A stretch of DNA of 64,000 nt from Oscheius onirici (lineage: Eukaryota; Nematoda; Chromadorea; Rhabditida; Rhabditidae). The position numbers were made by a program, and so were the translations under genes. Location: the NCBI GenBank assembly GCA_932521025.1, contig OW051473.1:8494001-8558000 (forward strand), given 5' to 3'. The notes under the pieces are model-generated. The model saw only the letters and a program-made list of their open reading frames with translations, was not told the DNA's origin and did no database searches. This document shows positions 25,531 through 37,047 of the stretch, piece after piece. Position 1 is the stretch's first letter; the number at the start of each line of letters is the position of its first letter.

Positions 25531-28500
25531 TTCTGAAAACAAAAGGGTTTGGTCAGCCGGACGCGTACGGTGTGCCAACGGACACTGACAGTTGATTTTT
25601 GTCAGCCGTATGCAGTGACACCGTATTTGGTCTTCGGATCAGCTGGAGACTGGAGCTGACTGACCAAAATAGGCGCACTATGCATGCAAAGAGTCATATC
25701 ATCTCAGAGCCAACTGACCAGTGGGGACCACTTCAAACACAGAGAAAAGCGACTTCGAAATCAACAAATACCGACAAGCCAACATAGGGTTTCCATTTTG
25801 GTCGAGAAATGTTCGAAAGCATCTTTTCTGACTGGACAGGAGCGTTGGGTCAATAAATAGAACCTAAGGTTATCAAAAACACCTACTCAATAGTTGATAC
25901 AGTAGCAAAAAGACGACTTCGCGCACGGAGGCACCGCCCCAGTAAACAATTACGGTATCCTTGAGAAGGACATACCATCGGCGGATATCAAAGACACCTG
26001 ATGGTCAATAAACAGAGAGACTGCCTTTTGGAACAGAAAACGATGTCTGGTTTATATATTAAGAGAGTAGGAAAAGCAATAAAACACAATAACAGCTGAG
26101 TTCATAATGTTTTCAGGCCAGACATTTCAAATTCAGTACTGACACATAATTTATCATGGCTAACTTCTCTAATCGTCTCTCCAATCTATGTACTTTCTAA
26201 AGCAATATTTTTCCTTTTCGTCCCGGACCAGTTTTTGAAGGAACAGCTGCACTAAACTCAAGTAAACCACCTGAAAGTTACCATTCTCCACTTTACAGGA
26301 CGCACAAATTCACCAACCACCGGAACCAAGTCTTTTTTTGACGATGAACTATCACCACTTTTGTATGAGTTGTTTTTTGATCAAATACATCGATTAAGAA
26401 TCTACTTGTTGTTCGGAATAAGTTCAACTTTATATGTGCTATGTCCGGTAAGGTTGGAACACTATGTGGTAATGGCTGCCAGTTAAACGCTGTCGAGGCT
26501 TTAAACGGTTATGCGAAACACAAAATAAATATTAGCGTATCAAATACGTTTTCTGGAAGCTTGACTCACCTATGATAAACTCCAAGCAGTTGTTCTTCGT
26601 TATGAAGTTTCAGACAACTGGGTCATGGAATTCCCACAAGAATAACTGCGTTCAGTTTGAGTCTTTGTTGTCTAAAGTTCTAGGAATCTCGACAAAGTTC
26701 TTGGAAAGAAATTCTCTGGAAGTTTTAATAGAAACCACGAAGATTCAGCTCAAATAGACTCAAAAAGTCCACAATTCCTAAAAGCTTCTGTTCATTATGT
26801 TCAGCTCTTGGTCCTAGATTCAGGTAATGAAGGAGTACGACAGTAAATTCAGGACCTACCGCTGCATTTGAAAGGCTTTGTACAGAAAGAATTGGAATAA
26901 TGGATATTGGTAGATTTTCAACAGTCTGGATAGAGCAAAGACAGCAAAATCACATTTCTCGAGCAATCATAAAAATGGAGCAGCGATGAACATAGTAAAT
27001 CAGTTGATTTCCATTTTCTCCAGAAACTCACTATTTCCTCCAATCTCTAAAGTAACTTCCAGTAACAAAACTTCATTTCACGTTTATATGCCCCGTCAAA
27101 CTTCCTCGTCAGCGAGCAGATGGGCGTCGAGGTCTGCAACAATGCTTTTCGGGGGCATTGTCGAATAGGCGACTCACGTATTGTTGTCGTATGTTATTAG
27201 TCCCTTTGACACATGCAAACATTAAATCTTTCAGCTACTGTCCCGTGTTCCATCATGCGCCCTTGTTGTTCCGCTCTCCTCTCTTTCTTAAAAAGTCAAT
27301 CGCCTGCATGCGATTTATCTAAAATCGATTGTTGCCGCCAATGGGGCGCTTCATAATATGCCTCGGCACTGTTTCGACACTTTCTCCCCCGGGCCGCTAT
27401 CGCCCTGACTTTCACTGCCTTTTTCTCGCCTTCCCAAGCCTTTAATAAATCAAATTTGATGTCAAAAAGATCGCCTCCCTAGAGGCAGGGTCGCAGGGTC
27501 AAGTTTTTCAAAATCTCTCCCGCGTGTCGCCTTTTTATGAACGTATATGTCTTGTGAAACCCCTATATTTGTCGGAAAAGACCCAAGTCGTCTAATGCAC
27601 TGTTATTTCTTGAGACAAAGCTAGTAATTTGGCCAGTTATCTGGCAGTCCCCGCCCATTTAGTAGCCTTCATGGACCGAGAATCTTTTTCATGACAACGT
27701 CTCGTCGACAACATTTTCTTTCAGCAATATGAGTCAATGCCTTTAGGGTCGTAGAAGAAGTTCATAACCGGGCATATTTAATCAGCAATAGTGGCTCCTG
27801 CTCACGCAAACACACATCTCACTATAGACAGCTCTCGCCTCCTTCGCATAATGTCTTCCCCTTGTGAGAGTGCAATATTAACTAGCTGTTCTTGGAAGAA
27901 ATCGTGCTGCTAGAAGTCACGTCAAATCAGCAGTCGGCTTTTTCAAAATCAACTTAGACTTGTTTCCTGCTTTCTGGAATTTGTTTTTCTCCCAGTTTGT
28001 GTGGGTTCTGCTCTCAGAAAAGTGTACACTTTTTGGCTCAGTTTTTGCGAACTCCTTGTAAAAGGGATCGTTTGTGTTTTCATCACTTTCTCTTGGCTTT
28101 TCCGAAGACTTAGATTTTATTCAAAAAATATATGAAGGATCTGATTTTACAAGCAAGTAGCAACTTACGTAGTTTTTCAATGTTATAGATGTTGCTACAC
28201 GTCTTCGGGGAATTTTTGGTACTCCTTATTAGTTACTTCGCTTATTGACAAAATTGACGCTAAAGTAATATTTCAGTCCAAGTCCACCTCGTTTCCGGTT
28301 TTCGATCGTCCATTTCCATTCCTAGCGGATCTACTCAAAAATTCAGTGAAAATCGCAGTGTCCCAAATTTTTTAGGTTTCTCTCTCCTTTTCGAGTGTGC
28401 ATGTGTGGTTTGCGTAGCACTTCCGGCGAGGACCCCCTGCTTAGTGGTTCCATCCAACTTCATGTGCGCTACACATTCGATTACGCGCCTCAATCGCTTG

Positions 28501-28591
28501 AATGCTTCATTGGCGATGCTGACCCCGTACTTCTTCAGTTTTCACTTTTACAGCCATTTTGTGACACTTTGTAATTTTCAGAGATGTGAGA
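25531..28591. other. Three-kilobase intergenic region
   Basis: Between the divergent KLF gene and the small membrane-protein gene. The part from about 27.2 to 27.7 kb is less A+T rich, with several C-rich words, and could be regulatory. I find no coding exon or RNA gene. Confidence 0.4.
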
Positions 28592-29223
28592 ATGATAGCT
28601 CCAAAGGAAGCTTGTAAATATCTCATCAACTATCCATTCTCGCCACTCTCAATCGTCAAAACGCATAATGTCGTGAGTTTTTGAGATCTTTTTTTGGTAT
28701 TTTTCGAACATTGACAATATTAAAATAGAAAATTGAATCTTCAGCTCCAATACATAGCGTCCTTAGTCTGTTGGAAGATTCAGTTGCCTCCTGGTGGCTT
28801 CATCCCGTTTCTCTTGCCCTTGGCAGATATTCTCGGCTTAGCCATCGCCGTCGTCTCATTATGGTTTATGGTTCAGAAGTTTTACTGGAAAAAGTTGGTG
28901 AGTTCCAATTCATAATTAACTCAATTGGCCGCGGTAATTTTCAGGAAATGGGTATGAACTCGGTCGGCGTCCTGATGACCTTTTTCTCACTACTCACTAT
29001 TATTTTCCATTCCAGCTTGGGTCTTGCCTTTTTTGTAAGTTTCTCCTCACAATTTTTCTCAAAGAAATTTCAGTTTATTCACTTATTTGTGCTTTCCGCG
29101 TGGTCATTCTGTCTGTGGTGGAGCTGGAGGATGACGAAAAACACAGTCTCCAATCTGTTCATTTCCAACTGGGGAGAAGCCACTATCGACATCGAAATTG
29201 AAGCTTTAGAGGAGCATTTTTAA
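28592..29223 (+). CDS. Small multi-pass membrane protein, unrecognised
   Basis: Four phase-0 exons (28592-28672, 28745-28897, 28945-29034 and 29074-29223) give 157 residues. A short hydrophilic N-terminus is followed by a hydrophobic block, GFIPFLLPLADILGLAIAVV, then VGVLMTFFSLLTIIF with SSLGLAFF, then a Trp-rich last helix (AWSFCLWWSWR). That makes three or four transmembrane segments. The C-terminus is acidic and cytosol-like (DIEIEALEEHF). All intron phases being zero and all junctions clean makes the gene itself credible. I do not recognise the family; overall it resembles small nematode tetraspan proteins. AATAAA occurs about 70 bp after the stop. Confidence 0.65.
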
Positions 29224-30479
29224 ATTACGCATACTGTGACTGTCCTGCGTGTGATATACTTTTTCGGGTTGCTTTTTCTCTTTCGGGATTCAATAAATTC
29301 ACTACCGAGATTCTTCCCAAAAATTTGAGACAAAGCAGAATGATGCATGGTCAAATTAAAATTAATAAAGCCAAAATTTGATTGTTAACTTTGTAAAGTT
29401 GTTGGCCAGTTGACGCAGGTAACAGGAGGCGCCGGGGCCAAGCAAAGGGTCCCAAGTTTGATTCTCGCCTCAGCCATCATAGCTCAAGTTTACAGCTGAT
29501 CCGAACATAAAAGTAGTTAGGACATCATTCAGAAAATCTCAACAAAAGTTTCCTGATAGCAAGCAAACATTAAACCACAGCCGCCAAATGTCCGATGATG
29601 ATTCCTTCGAATTCAGCGAAAAATCTTGACTGCGAAGTTTCAATCGCTAACCATTAACATTCGCAATAAGACATAACTGCTGCCCGTTACGATATGCAAA
29701 CCTTGATGTGCCAACATTGTTCCACAGCCGGTCATAATAAACCCGAGCAGCAATATGGTTCTGCTTAAAACAAACTAGCGATCCGTTTGAAAACTATAAA
29801 AATGTGTTTCCCACTTAGAACACACATAGAATTGCATACGTATTATCCATTCAAGATATGGACTTCGACACGGTTAAACCCAGGATAGTTTATTTTTATA
29901 TTTTCATATCTGCATCATTTTCCTTAGCAAAGATCAGCGAGTCTGATGCAGACGTCTGCAAGTAGACGATGCGAGTGATAGTTTTTGCACTTGTGACCGG
30001 ATGGAGCAAACATACGTGAGCTATCGCCTTCCGGATCGTCTCTGTTACATTCCGCCACGCGGAGGAGAGCAAAAACGAGCAAAGAAAAGCTTGGTGGTCC
30101 AACTGGATACAGTTGAAATCGTGGTGCAAAATGTTACAGTAGCAAAAATATGAAAACTCTTCTCATAAATAATGTTGCTGATTTCGCTGATTTGCTACTG
30201 ATTTCGAAAAAAATGGCAAAACAATTTTTACGATTGATGTGATAACTGAACATATTTCAGGAGTCAATGTCCGTGAAATGCAGAAAATAAAAGTCCCTGA
30301 TCAATAATGTCCGAGCTTTACTCTTGCTGAACTTCCAAAAGTCGTCCACTGATCGCCTAGGTCTGCCGTTTCGCACCTTCTGTTTGCCAGGCAGCCGGTC
30401 AGCCGCACCGGGAGGACAAAAACACAGCCGAAACGCAATCCCTGCCACCGTTACAAAAGAAAGAAAGCCCTTCCGGCAC
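29224..30479. other. Intergenic region with one tRNA-like element
   Basis: Apart from the tRNA-like copy at 29401-29476, no gene or RNA is seen before the TATA box of the first Ala/Pro-rich gene. Confidence 0.45.
29401..29476 (+). repeat. tRNA-like (SINE-type) element, degenerate
   Basis: A-box-like TTGGCCAGTTGACG and B-box-like AAGTTTGATTCTC have tRNA-like spacing. It is weaker than the 8.9 kb copy, and no cloverleaf is convincing. Confidence 0.4.
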
Positions 30480-30486
30480 TATAAAA
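30480..30486 (+). promoter_or_regulatory. TATA box of Ala/Pro-rich gene 1
   Basis: TATAAAA lies 57 bp upstream of the ATG at 30537, well placed for a short untranslated leader. This promoter does not share the AATGGAG layout of paralogues 2 and 3. Confidence 0.6.
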
Positions 30487-30536
30487 TGCTCCGTGTTCGG
30501 CTCCAAGAGCACTGAGCGCCTGCCCGCCTTCCAACA

Positions 30537-31214
30537 ATGTACAAGCTGTGAGTTCTCACACATTTTTCTATCCAACTTGTTTTTCTCCTACAGTACCCTC
30601 ATCTCTGCGCTCTTCTGCTGTGCTACAGCTCAGTTGGCCGCCTGGCCCGGAAGCAGTTTCTGTAAGTTTAGTTCTTACAGGTATTAGCTCTTTCAGCCCC
30701 TTACTATCAAGCTATTCTTGGACCCGCCCGTACACCAGTTAACAGTGTACCCGTCATTGGACAAGGAGTCGCTCCTGGAGCCATCCCAGCTCCCCCAGCT
30801 GTAGCTGCTCCCGTCTTTGCTCCAGCTCTCCCAGTAGCTGCTCCCTTTCCATTCGCTGCTCCTGCCCCAGTTGCCTTCGCTCCTCCCGTTCTCCCAGTTG
30901 CTGCTCCAGGTAAGAGACACACCATTCTACTGTAACCCATACTCAGTCGCCGTTCCCGCTGCTCCAATTCTTCGTGGACCAGCTTACGCCTACGCTCCTT
31001 CCCCGGTCCTGACTCCAGTTCGCCCTGCTTTCGCAGCTGCCCCAGCTCCTCTTCTGGCCCCGGCTCCAGTCTTCGCTGCCCCCGCTGTTATCCCTCGCTA
31101 CGTCCCTGCTTACGCTCCGTTCGCTACCAGCGCCGTCTTTATCGGATCCAACAAGAGAAGCAAGTAAGTTAGGTGCACCTACCAGTAACAAGAATCATTT
31201 TCAGGACTGCCTAA
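30537..31214 (+). CDS. Secreted Ala/Pro-rich low-complexity protein 1
   Basis: Exons 30537-30547, 30594-30661, 30697-30909, 30947-31163 and 31205-31214 close in phase (172 residues). A signal peptide (MYKLTLISALFCCATAQ) is followed by a region built from A-A-P-x and A-P-A-P-V-F/L-A-A-P units with no charged residues over long stretches, so it is probably disordered or fibrous. The C-terminus, AVFIGSNKRSKTA, matches the SNKAKTA end of the two paralogues at 37.2 and 42.2 kb. The stop is split off into a tiny last exon. No known domain is seen. Abundant secretion into cuticle, eggshell or another extracellular matrix is a plausible inference from composition and the TATA promoter. AATAAA is at 31261-31266. 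Confidence 0.8.
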
Positions 31215-31900
31215 TTTATTGAGAGATGACATGATGTTGTAAATATTGTGAACCAACGCCAATAAATTGTTTTCGAAATCTTTACTTTCTGATCTGACAA
31301 TAATTTCTCACGCTGGTCACAACTGATACTGTAAGAGTCGTTCATCTAATGACACAAACAATGCAATATGTCCTAAGATAGATGATACGGGGTGAAAGGA
31401 AACCGCAACAAAGGAAAAACTACTCCAGGAAACTTTGAAAACTTTTTGCCCAGGTGGACGGTATCGAGAAAATCATTGTGAAAGAATAGCAGGTTTTGAA
31501 CGAACTGATATTCCTCCGACAAAAAGACTCGACATGCTGTTCGCGGAGTGACTACAGGATAGTTTTCAGCATTCAAGTTTCAAGTATATTCGCTGTATCA
31601 AGTCTATATTCGACAAGAGCGGCTCTTCGGACAGACCATGGCGGTGCTGTAAATTCCTCGGAAAGTGGAACAGTACCTCTCGCGCTTGTCCAGGGCGTCG
31701 TCGAGAGAGGGTTGATCTACGCGTTCCCAGGCGTGTTTCGTAGATGAAGAGTACGATCTGAGCTTCTTCAGTGTTAGGTGGATCGGGATCCGCTGTTGCA
31801 ACGACTGGTGGTAGAGTAGAACTGCTGTGATTCCGTCCTCTTGGGAAGAGTAGAACGTCTAGTGCAGAAAACGAGACGATATTTGGTAGCAATATTGAAA
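31215..31900. other. Intergenic stretch before the pseudogene fragment
   Basis: It holds the polyadenylation signal of Ala/Pro-rich gene 1 (31261) and nothing else that I recognise. Confidence 0.45.
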
Positions 31901-31902
31901 TC

Positions 31903-32112
31903 TGCCAAGTTGCCTTCGCTCCTCCCGTCAGTCTAGTTGCTTCTTCAGCCAAGAGACACAGCTTTGCAGTATTCCATTCTGAGTCTCGTTCCCCGCTGCT
32001 CCAATTTTCCATGGACCAGGTTACGCCTACGCTGTTTCCCGGTTCTAGCTTAAATTCCTTCCCAGCTCCTATTCTCGCCCCGATCTACTGTTCTCTCTAC
32101 TGTTCCCTGTTT
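31903..32112 (+). pseudogene. Decayed fragment of an Ala/Pro-rich paralogue
   Basis: The stretch beginning AGTTGCCTTCGCTCCTCCCG repeats the end of exon 3, the intron (AAGAGACACA) and the first half of exon 4 of gene 1 (30868-31110), including CGCTGCTCCAATT and GGTTACGCCTACGCT. Several small deletions and substitutions destroy the splice donor and the frame, and both ends of the gene are missing. It keeps the intron, so it is a genomic duplication, not a retrocopy. Confidence 0.8.
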
Positions 32113-32156
32113 TTTTGCTCGCTACGTCTTCGCTTATTTATATTTTATTCTGAATC

Positions 32157-33515
32157 CTAACTCAGAAAAAAAGATCTGTAGGGAAGAGAAGTATATCTTC
32201 GGAAATCGTCAAACTGCCATTTTTCTAGATTCAGTCCGGGGAAGTCTTCTGGCGATTGTTGAAAATGTTGGACCAAGCTTGGCCGAGAGTAGATTTCTCC
32301 ACCTGTGCGGAGGTCGTCCAGCTGTCCTTGTACGATTTGGGGTCCATTCTTTGATAATTTTAGTCCAGTAATTGCCGACTTCATTCGCAACCTTCCATGC
32401 CCAGTCGAACAGACGCATTTTGTATTCATCTACGACGTCCTTTAGCTTCGTCCTGCTACGGATGGTCTCATTCGAGATATGATCCAGAAGCGACAAGCCG
32501 ACCATCTTTCTCTCCATTTTTCGCTGAGCAATAGCTAGAGCCGTTTCTTCCATCTTCTTTAAACCGGCTTCTTCCAGTCCGTATAGTAACGTGGGTAAGA
32601 CCTTCATTTCGAACAGCTTCTTTTTCAGTTTCGATGGAGTCACCTTTGAGTAGTAGACCTCCTTGTCGTTGAAAAATGAAGCTCACCCTAACTGCACTCG
32701 TCTACTTATTTCTTTGGTCATCTCGCCATCGGCAGACAGCTTCGATCCCAAATACACGAAATCAGAGACTCTTTCCAATAGGCTTTCATTTAGACTGATC
32801 GAATGATGTACTGTTAAAAACGTTGTCATCCATTTGGTCTTTTTACGGTTCACTTTGAGACCCACTTTAGATCCTTTCTCTTCCAGATTGGACAGCATGA
32901 ATTCCACATCTTTAGCCGTCTTTCCGAGCAGAATCACGTCGTCGGCATAGGCAAGATGTGTCAAGAGTTTTCCATTTACCAACAGTCCTTTACCCTCCCA
33001 AGAAGTAGTCCGGAGTACATCTTCCAACACAGAGTTGAAAAGCTGTGGCCATCCCTGACGTACTCCTCGTTCAAGATCGATTCGAATCCGCTTCCTATTT
33101 ACATCAATTTCGGTAGAGGCTCCTGTGTACAGATTCTCCAGCAGTGTCACCAGCTTTTGATCCAATCCTCGTCTCTTCAGTGAATTCCAAACTGCTATTC
33201 TTTCAACTGAGTCGAAGGCTTTCTCATAGTCGACAAAGATGGCATAGAACCCTGTTCCAGTGTATTCACGCGATCGTTCCAGCAGTTGTCTCATGATGAA
33301 GATGTTATTGCATGTACTGTGGCCTTTACCTTCGGCTCTTCTCATCAGAATGGACGATAACAGCTTGTGGAATACAGAAAGTAATGTGATCGGCCTCCAG
33401 TTGGACAGATTTGTCAAATCTCCTTTTTTTTGGAATGAGAATCATGCAGCCGTCAAAGGTGGTGGGACTGAATTCGCTTACGCCCGGGAAAACTTGTTGG
33501 CGTAAAAATGTTATC
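32157..33515 (-). mobile_element. 5'-truncated, inactivated RTE-type non-LTR retrotransposon
   Basis: The minus strand encodes the reverse-transcriptase half of a non-LTR element: IPKKGDL-type start, NWRPITLLSVFHKLL, FVDYEKAFDSVE, a RQG stretch, LAYADDVILLGKTA (catalytic YADD), LKVNRKKTKWM, then the RTE-like C-terminus with LLDHISNETIRSRTKLKDVV and AGRPPHRW. It is dead. An extra A in an A-run near 33424 shifts the frame, TGA replaces a Trp codon at 32683-32685, and residues after RQG are missing (RQGWPQLF in place of the usual GDP/T-x-S-P motif). No endonuclease domain is present. RTE assignment is by motif style. It lies immediately beside the Ala/Pro pseudogene. Confidence 0.85.
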
Positions 33516-34188
33516 TAAGGATAACAAATTGTATTCAAAAACTTTATTTTGTGGTCGGAAGATGACTGAAATGGAAAAAGTAAATTGAGGACAAAGGACA
33601 AAATCAAAGAACAAAGTGAAGGCAACTTGTGACAATTGTTACTCTAACAGCTTTTTTAGCAACGACAAAAAACATACAACGTAATTGCAAAAGTGACATA
33701 AGACCGTCAATACTGGGAGGAAAAGAACGTATTCAAAAACGTACTCTCAAAGCCAGTCAAAAGACCCGGAACAGTATTCAAAATATCCTGCCAAGAACCA
33801 TGGATAGAGAACGGTCATCTATACGAGTCAAAAAAATAGTAATTGTAGACAAAACCTGGATGCACTAATACTTGGAATAGATGGGTTTGAATAAAAATGC
33901 CTGTAATGTGGATAAGTTTAGTATTTCAGACCGCTTGGTCCCGGCATATCTGGGTCCTCTTAAATTTGAAATCTACGTCGTTATTAAAACAAACGGAACG
34001 GAAAGTGCTAGGAGATTTCCCGCGATTGTTGTCAGATTCCGTATAAAAGGTGCTGGGACTGAATCTTCCTGAAAAATAGAACATAAGTCTCAATAAACAA
34101 AACTTACGGCGACGTTTTGAAGGCGGCATTTTTGTTTTCCTCTCTTTGTCCTCAGAACGCCCGTACACTGTTTTTTCACTTTGGACAT
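33516..34188. other. Intergenic region
   Basis: Between the retrotransposon remnant and the small minus-strand gene. A spliceable minus-strand frame around 33926-34125 could be an alternative 3' end of that gene, but its phase does not join the upstream exons. Confidence 0.35.
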
Positions 34189-34767
34189 TCACCAGCTTGT
34201 TAGCAGCAGCAAGAAAACGGCTACTGTGATATAATACTTGAACAAATTTTTGAATGCGTCAATATTTTAATACAAACTCACAACCATGTCGAATCTGGCA
34301 TCTTCCTCGTATTTATGGTAGATATTCTTACGCGTGGGCTTGAATTCCTTGGTGAAGATGTGATCTGTGCTGACCATGCTGAGATCACAAACTACCCGGA
34401 TGTTGACGGAAGGGGGTTCACAAAGAAGTGTCTATAGTACTGGACATTTTGATTTTGAACAGAAAAAACTCACTCAAGCAGACAAAGTCGTTTTCCGTCT
34501 TGAGGCCAATACGCCGTGTCCTTCAGGAAGTTCTTCTCGATATGACAGTCTCTCTTCGGAGGGTTGTACTCATTGGTGATCAAGCCTCTGAGGGCGGCAC
34601 CAAACGTCCCTCGGAGACGTGACACCTCTATAATTATCGTTTTATTTCGAGGTCTGTGATATCTTACCGTATTCAACGTCTTCCGGTTCAGTTCGAAACT
34701 GAGCAGCAAAAGCGACAGGCTATACAGGAGAAATTGGAATGAATACAAATTTTGAGCGTCTCGCCAT
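34189..34767 (-). CDS. Small protein with C-terminal membrane anchor, unrecognised
   Basis: Exons 34767-34747, 34698-34668, 34627-34474, 34378-34282 and 34236-34189 close in phase and give 116 residues. The start ATG directly follows a TTTTTCAG acceptor. The middle is hydrophilic with RGTFGAALRGLITNEYNPPK, DTAYWPQDGKRLCLL and FKPTRKNIYHKYEEDARF. The last exon adds a short hydrophobic end, YYITVAVFLLLLTSW, typical of a tail-anchored or inner-membrane protein. Size and layout recall small mitochondrial assembly or respiratory-complex subunits, but I cannot name a family and this is only an impression. Confidence 0.55.
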
Positions 34768-35587
34768 CTGAAAAAGACGCTTGGCACAAAAGAAAAGAGA
34801 AGAACAGGACTATGTCGATAATCTAATACGACGAATAAGTCAGCATTTCTGGCTAAATTTTTGTTCTCGAAACAACCCCCGTTGAGAACTTGTTGGAGAA
34901 ATATTAGCGCAGGTATCACTCGTTGGTAGTTCAAAAGATGTCTGACGTCATTCAAATCAGCACTTCAAAAACGAACTGAGGCAAATGGTTTTATGTGCTT
35001 TAAATGGATAGCTATGAGAAGCTAAAAACGGCAATGATAACGTTTCGAGAAAGAATACATTGGGAAGATGGCTGGATGCAAGAAATAATCTCTGGCACGT
35101 CAATTCCGAAAAATGAGGGAGAACTGTACAGACTCTTCGAAGGCGTGTGACGTTTTGCAATTGAAAGTCAAAAGCGGAAATAGAGGATTTTTGCTACTTT
35201 TAGAGTTTATGCGGTGCTCCATGCTATTGTTAATTACAATGCATCTTATAATCAACAATAGCAAAAAATGAAAAGAAAACACAGAATAGCTTTCGGGGAG
35301 GGGGGGGGGGGGGGACAAAACAGTACCAGCCGACAAAAAAGACAAAACAGCAAAGCTGCTGGGAGATTTTTTCGTCTGAATGGGAGACCAGCTGTGTGAA
35401 ACTGTGAGAGCCTATGACGAAGCAACGAAAACTGGGCGAGAGGTGGAAATGGCAAATTGCCAGTCACTACAATATATATTCGGAAAACGGTCAAAGAAAA
35501 TTTACACAATTTACAATTTACAATTTATTTGACGGAATCGAGGGGTATCATGTAGGAACTATAGTTTCTTGGAATCTTTCGCCACTC
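34768..35587. other. Intergenic region with a poly-G tract
   Basis: No exon recognised. Contains a run of 15 G at 35300-35314, preceded by GGGGA. Confidence 0.45.
35300..35314. repeat. Poly-G homopolymer (15 G)
   Basis: An uninterrupted G run preceded by GGGGA. Such tracts can form G-quadruplexes and are often length-variable. Confidence 0.9.
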
Positions 35588-35866
35588 TCAGGTCTCGATC
35601 ACTGCCCAGTTTCTTCTCATCCAGGAGGTAACATCCTGACCGAGTCGTGAAGACATCTTCTTGATTGGAGTTGTCTTCTTGTTCGGGTAGACGGCTGCTT
35701 GGCTTGGTGGAATCACTGTAGAGACGAGCATCGCTGGTGGAGCCATGAAGGTTGACTTGACAATCCCGCTATGTCGCAGTTCTGGGATTGGAATCCTCTT
35801 CTTTCCACAGTAGATTCTGGCCTTGGTATCGTTGAGGAGCGCTTGAGGAAGCACTCGCACATCTTG
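35588..35866 (-). CDS. Probable 3' coding exon of an unidentified gene
   Basis: After a TTTTCACAAG acceptor, one frame runs to a stop at 35588 with a balanced, protein-like composition: LPQALLNDTKARIYCGKKRI, a VKSTFMAPPAMLVSTVIPP stretch and DVTSWMRRNWAVIET. It has no suitable start codon, and I could not find an upstream exon of matching phase, so the model is partial. No domain recognised. Confidence 0.3.
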   Translation of the reverse strand, partial: QDVRVLPQALLNDTKARIYCGKKRIPIPELRHSGIVKSTFMAPPAMLVSTVIPPSQAAVYPNKKTTPIKKMSSRLGQDVTSWMRRNWAVIET

Positions 35867-35943
35867 TGAAAATAAAAGCAATTGAAAATAAAAGCAAAAA
35901 TTTACACTCTGAAGTCAAAATGTCAGGTTTCTACTGAGAAACA

Positions 35944-35949
35944 TTTATT
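35944..35949 (-). terminator. AATAAA polyadenylation signal (minus)
   Basis: Lies about 160 bp downstream of the stop of the small secreted-protein frame at 36106, in a suitable position for its 3' end. Confidence 0.4.
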
Positions 35950-36105
35950 GAAAGAAACTAGTCTGAGGCCGTAAGATTATCAATGGTTTCACAGTCTCAA
36001 GAGTCAAAGAGAAGAAACATTTGTAGAGTCATTAGCGGATATGCCGCCGGAAATGAAATCGTACAAAACAGTCTCTGCGCATCTGGAAGTATGGATACTT
36101 AAGGT

Positions 36106-36408
36106 TCATGATGATCTGCATGGTTTCTTCATTGCGTGAATGTCTGTGAGGTTACCGGCTGTGTAAGTCATATTCGAACCGTTTTTATTTCCATCTTTGA
36201 ATTTGTTTGAAACATATTCTAGTGCACTCAATGTACTCTCTTTCGCTGAGTACCCTAGTATTGCGTGATGGCGCTGGAACTGTCCGGTCAGCTCTGTCTC
36301 TTGTTTGCTGTTGACAAACAACACGGTGGCAACTACACTTCCGGTTGGCGTGAGAAAAACTTGGGATAGTATAACCGTGAAGAACAAACACGCATAAAGA
36401 ACCGGCAT
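36106..36408 (-). CDS. Possible small secreted protein
   Basis: A single frame of 100 residues whose ATG directly follows a splice-acceptor-like AATACCAG. The N-terminus, MPVLYACLFFTVILSQ, looks like a signal peptide. The rest is hydrophilic, with one NMT glycosylation sequon and no cysteine pattern. No family recognised. It could instead be partly intronic; support is the start context, the signal-like N-terminus and the downstream AATAAA. Confidence 0.35.
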   Translation of the reverse strand: MPVLYACLFFTVILSQVFLTPTGSVVATVLFVNSKQETELTGQFQRHHAILGYSAKESTLSALEYVSNKFKDGNKNGSNMTYTAGNLTDIHAMKKPCRSS

Positions 36409-37047
36409 CTGGTATTCAAGTGACCAAAAGCATAGAATCATGACTCAGTGAAGTTTACATTTCCAGTCAGTTTACATCCCGGATCGTGGAAGAACACTGA
36501 ACTGTCCCTGGACACTTTCAGTGACCAACTGTTTTGGTTTTTAAGTCAAAAAGCACAGAAACGTCTTTTCAAGTCCAGGAGACCATCTTCAAAAGCAGTA
36601 TGGCTGGAAATAGCCGTGCACACTGCACACTACAGACGGTGCAGAAAAATGCCATCCAGACAGGCTTCTACAGTTTTTTACAAGGATCGTTTTGTATCGA
36701 ATTACTTTCAAAATCATATGAGGGTTGCCGCCAGTTGAGCCGCCTTGGGGATTTTCTAATCGTTACTCTGCCAAGACAAGACACGTAGTCCCGAACGGTC
36801 GAACAGAATTCCAGTTTTTTCGAGGCATTTGGTGAACGGTGGATGACTGCTGCTACAACTGAACCCTAAAATTGGAGTCGCGCTATGATGGCTCATGTGA
36901 ATACATTGATAAGCTAATAAACATTAAACTCTGCCTTCCGAGAAAGTATTATTCTCTGTGCCTCTGATATTTTTGTGAAAAGCAACTGTTGAAGAAAACA
37001 CAGTAGCTGACCAGGAATCTTTCCTTTTCCACTTCTTTTCAAGAGCT
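36409..37047. other. Intergenic region
   Basis: Between the possible minus-strand secreted-protein gene and the promoter of Ala/Pro-rich gene 2. No exon seen. Confidence 0.45.

Noticed and set aside
33926-34192. Lys/Arg-rich minus-strand frame as further exons of the 34.7 kb gene
   Set aside because: Joining it needs a phase that gives an immediate stop. The alternative acceptor at 34237 closes in phase and gives a membrane anchor.
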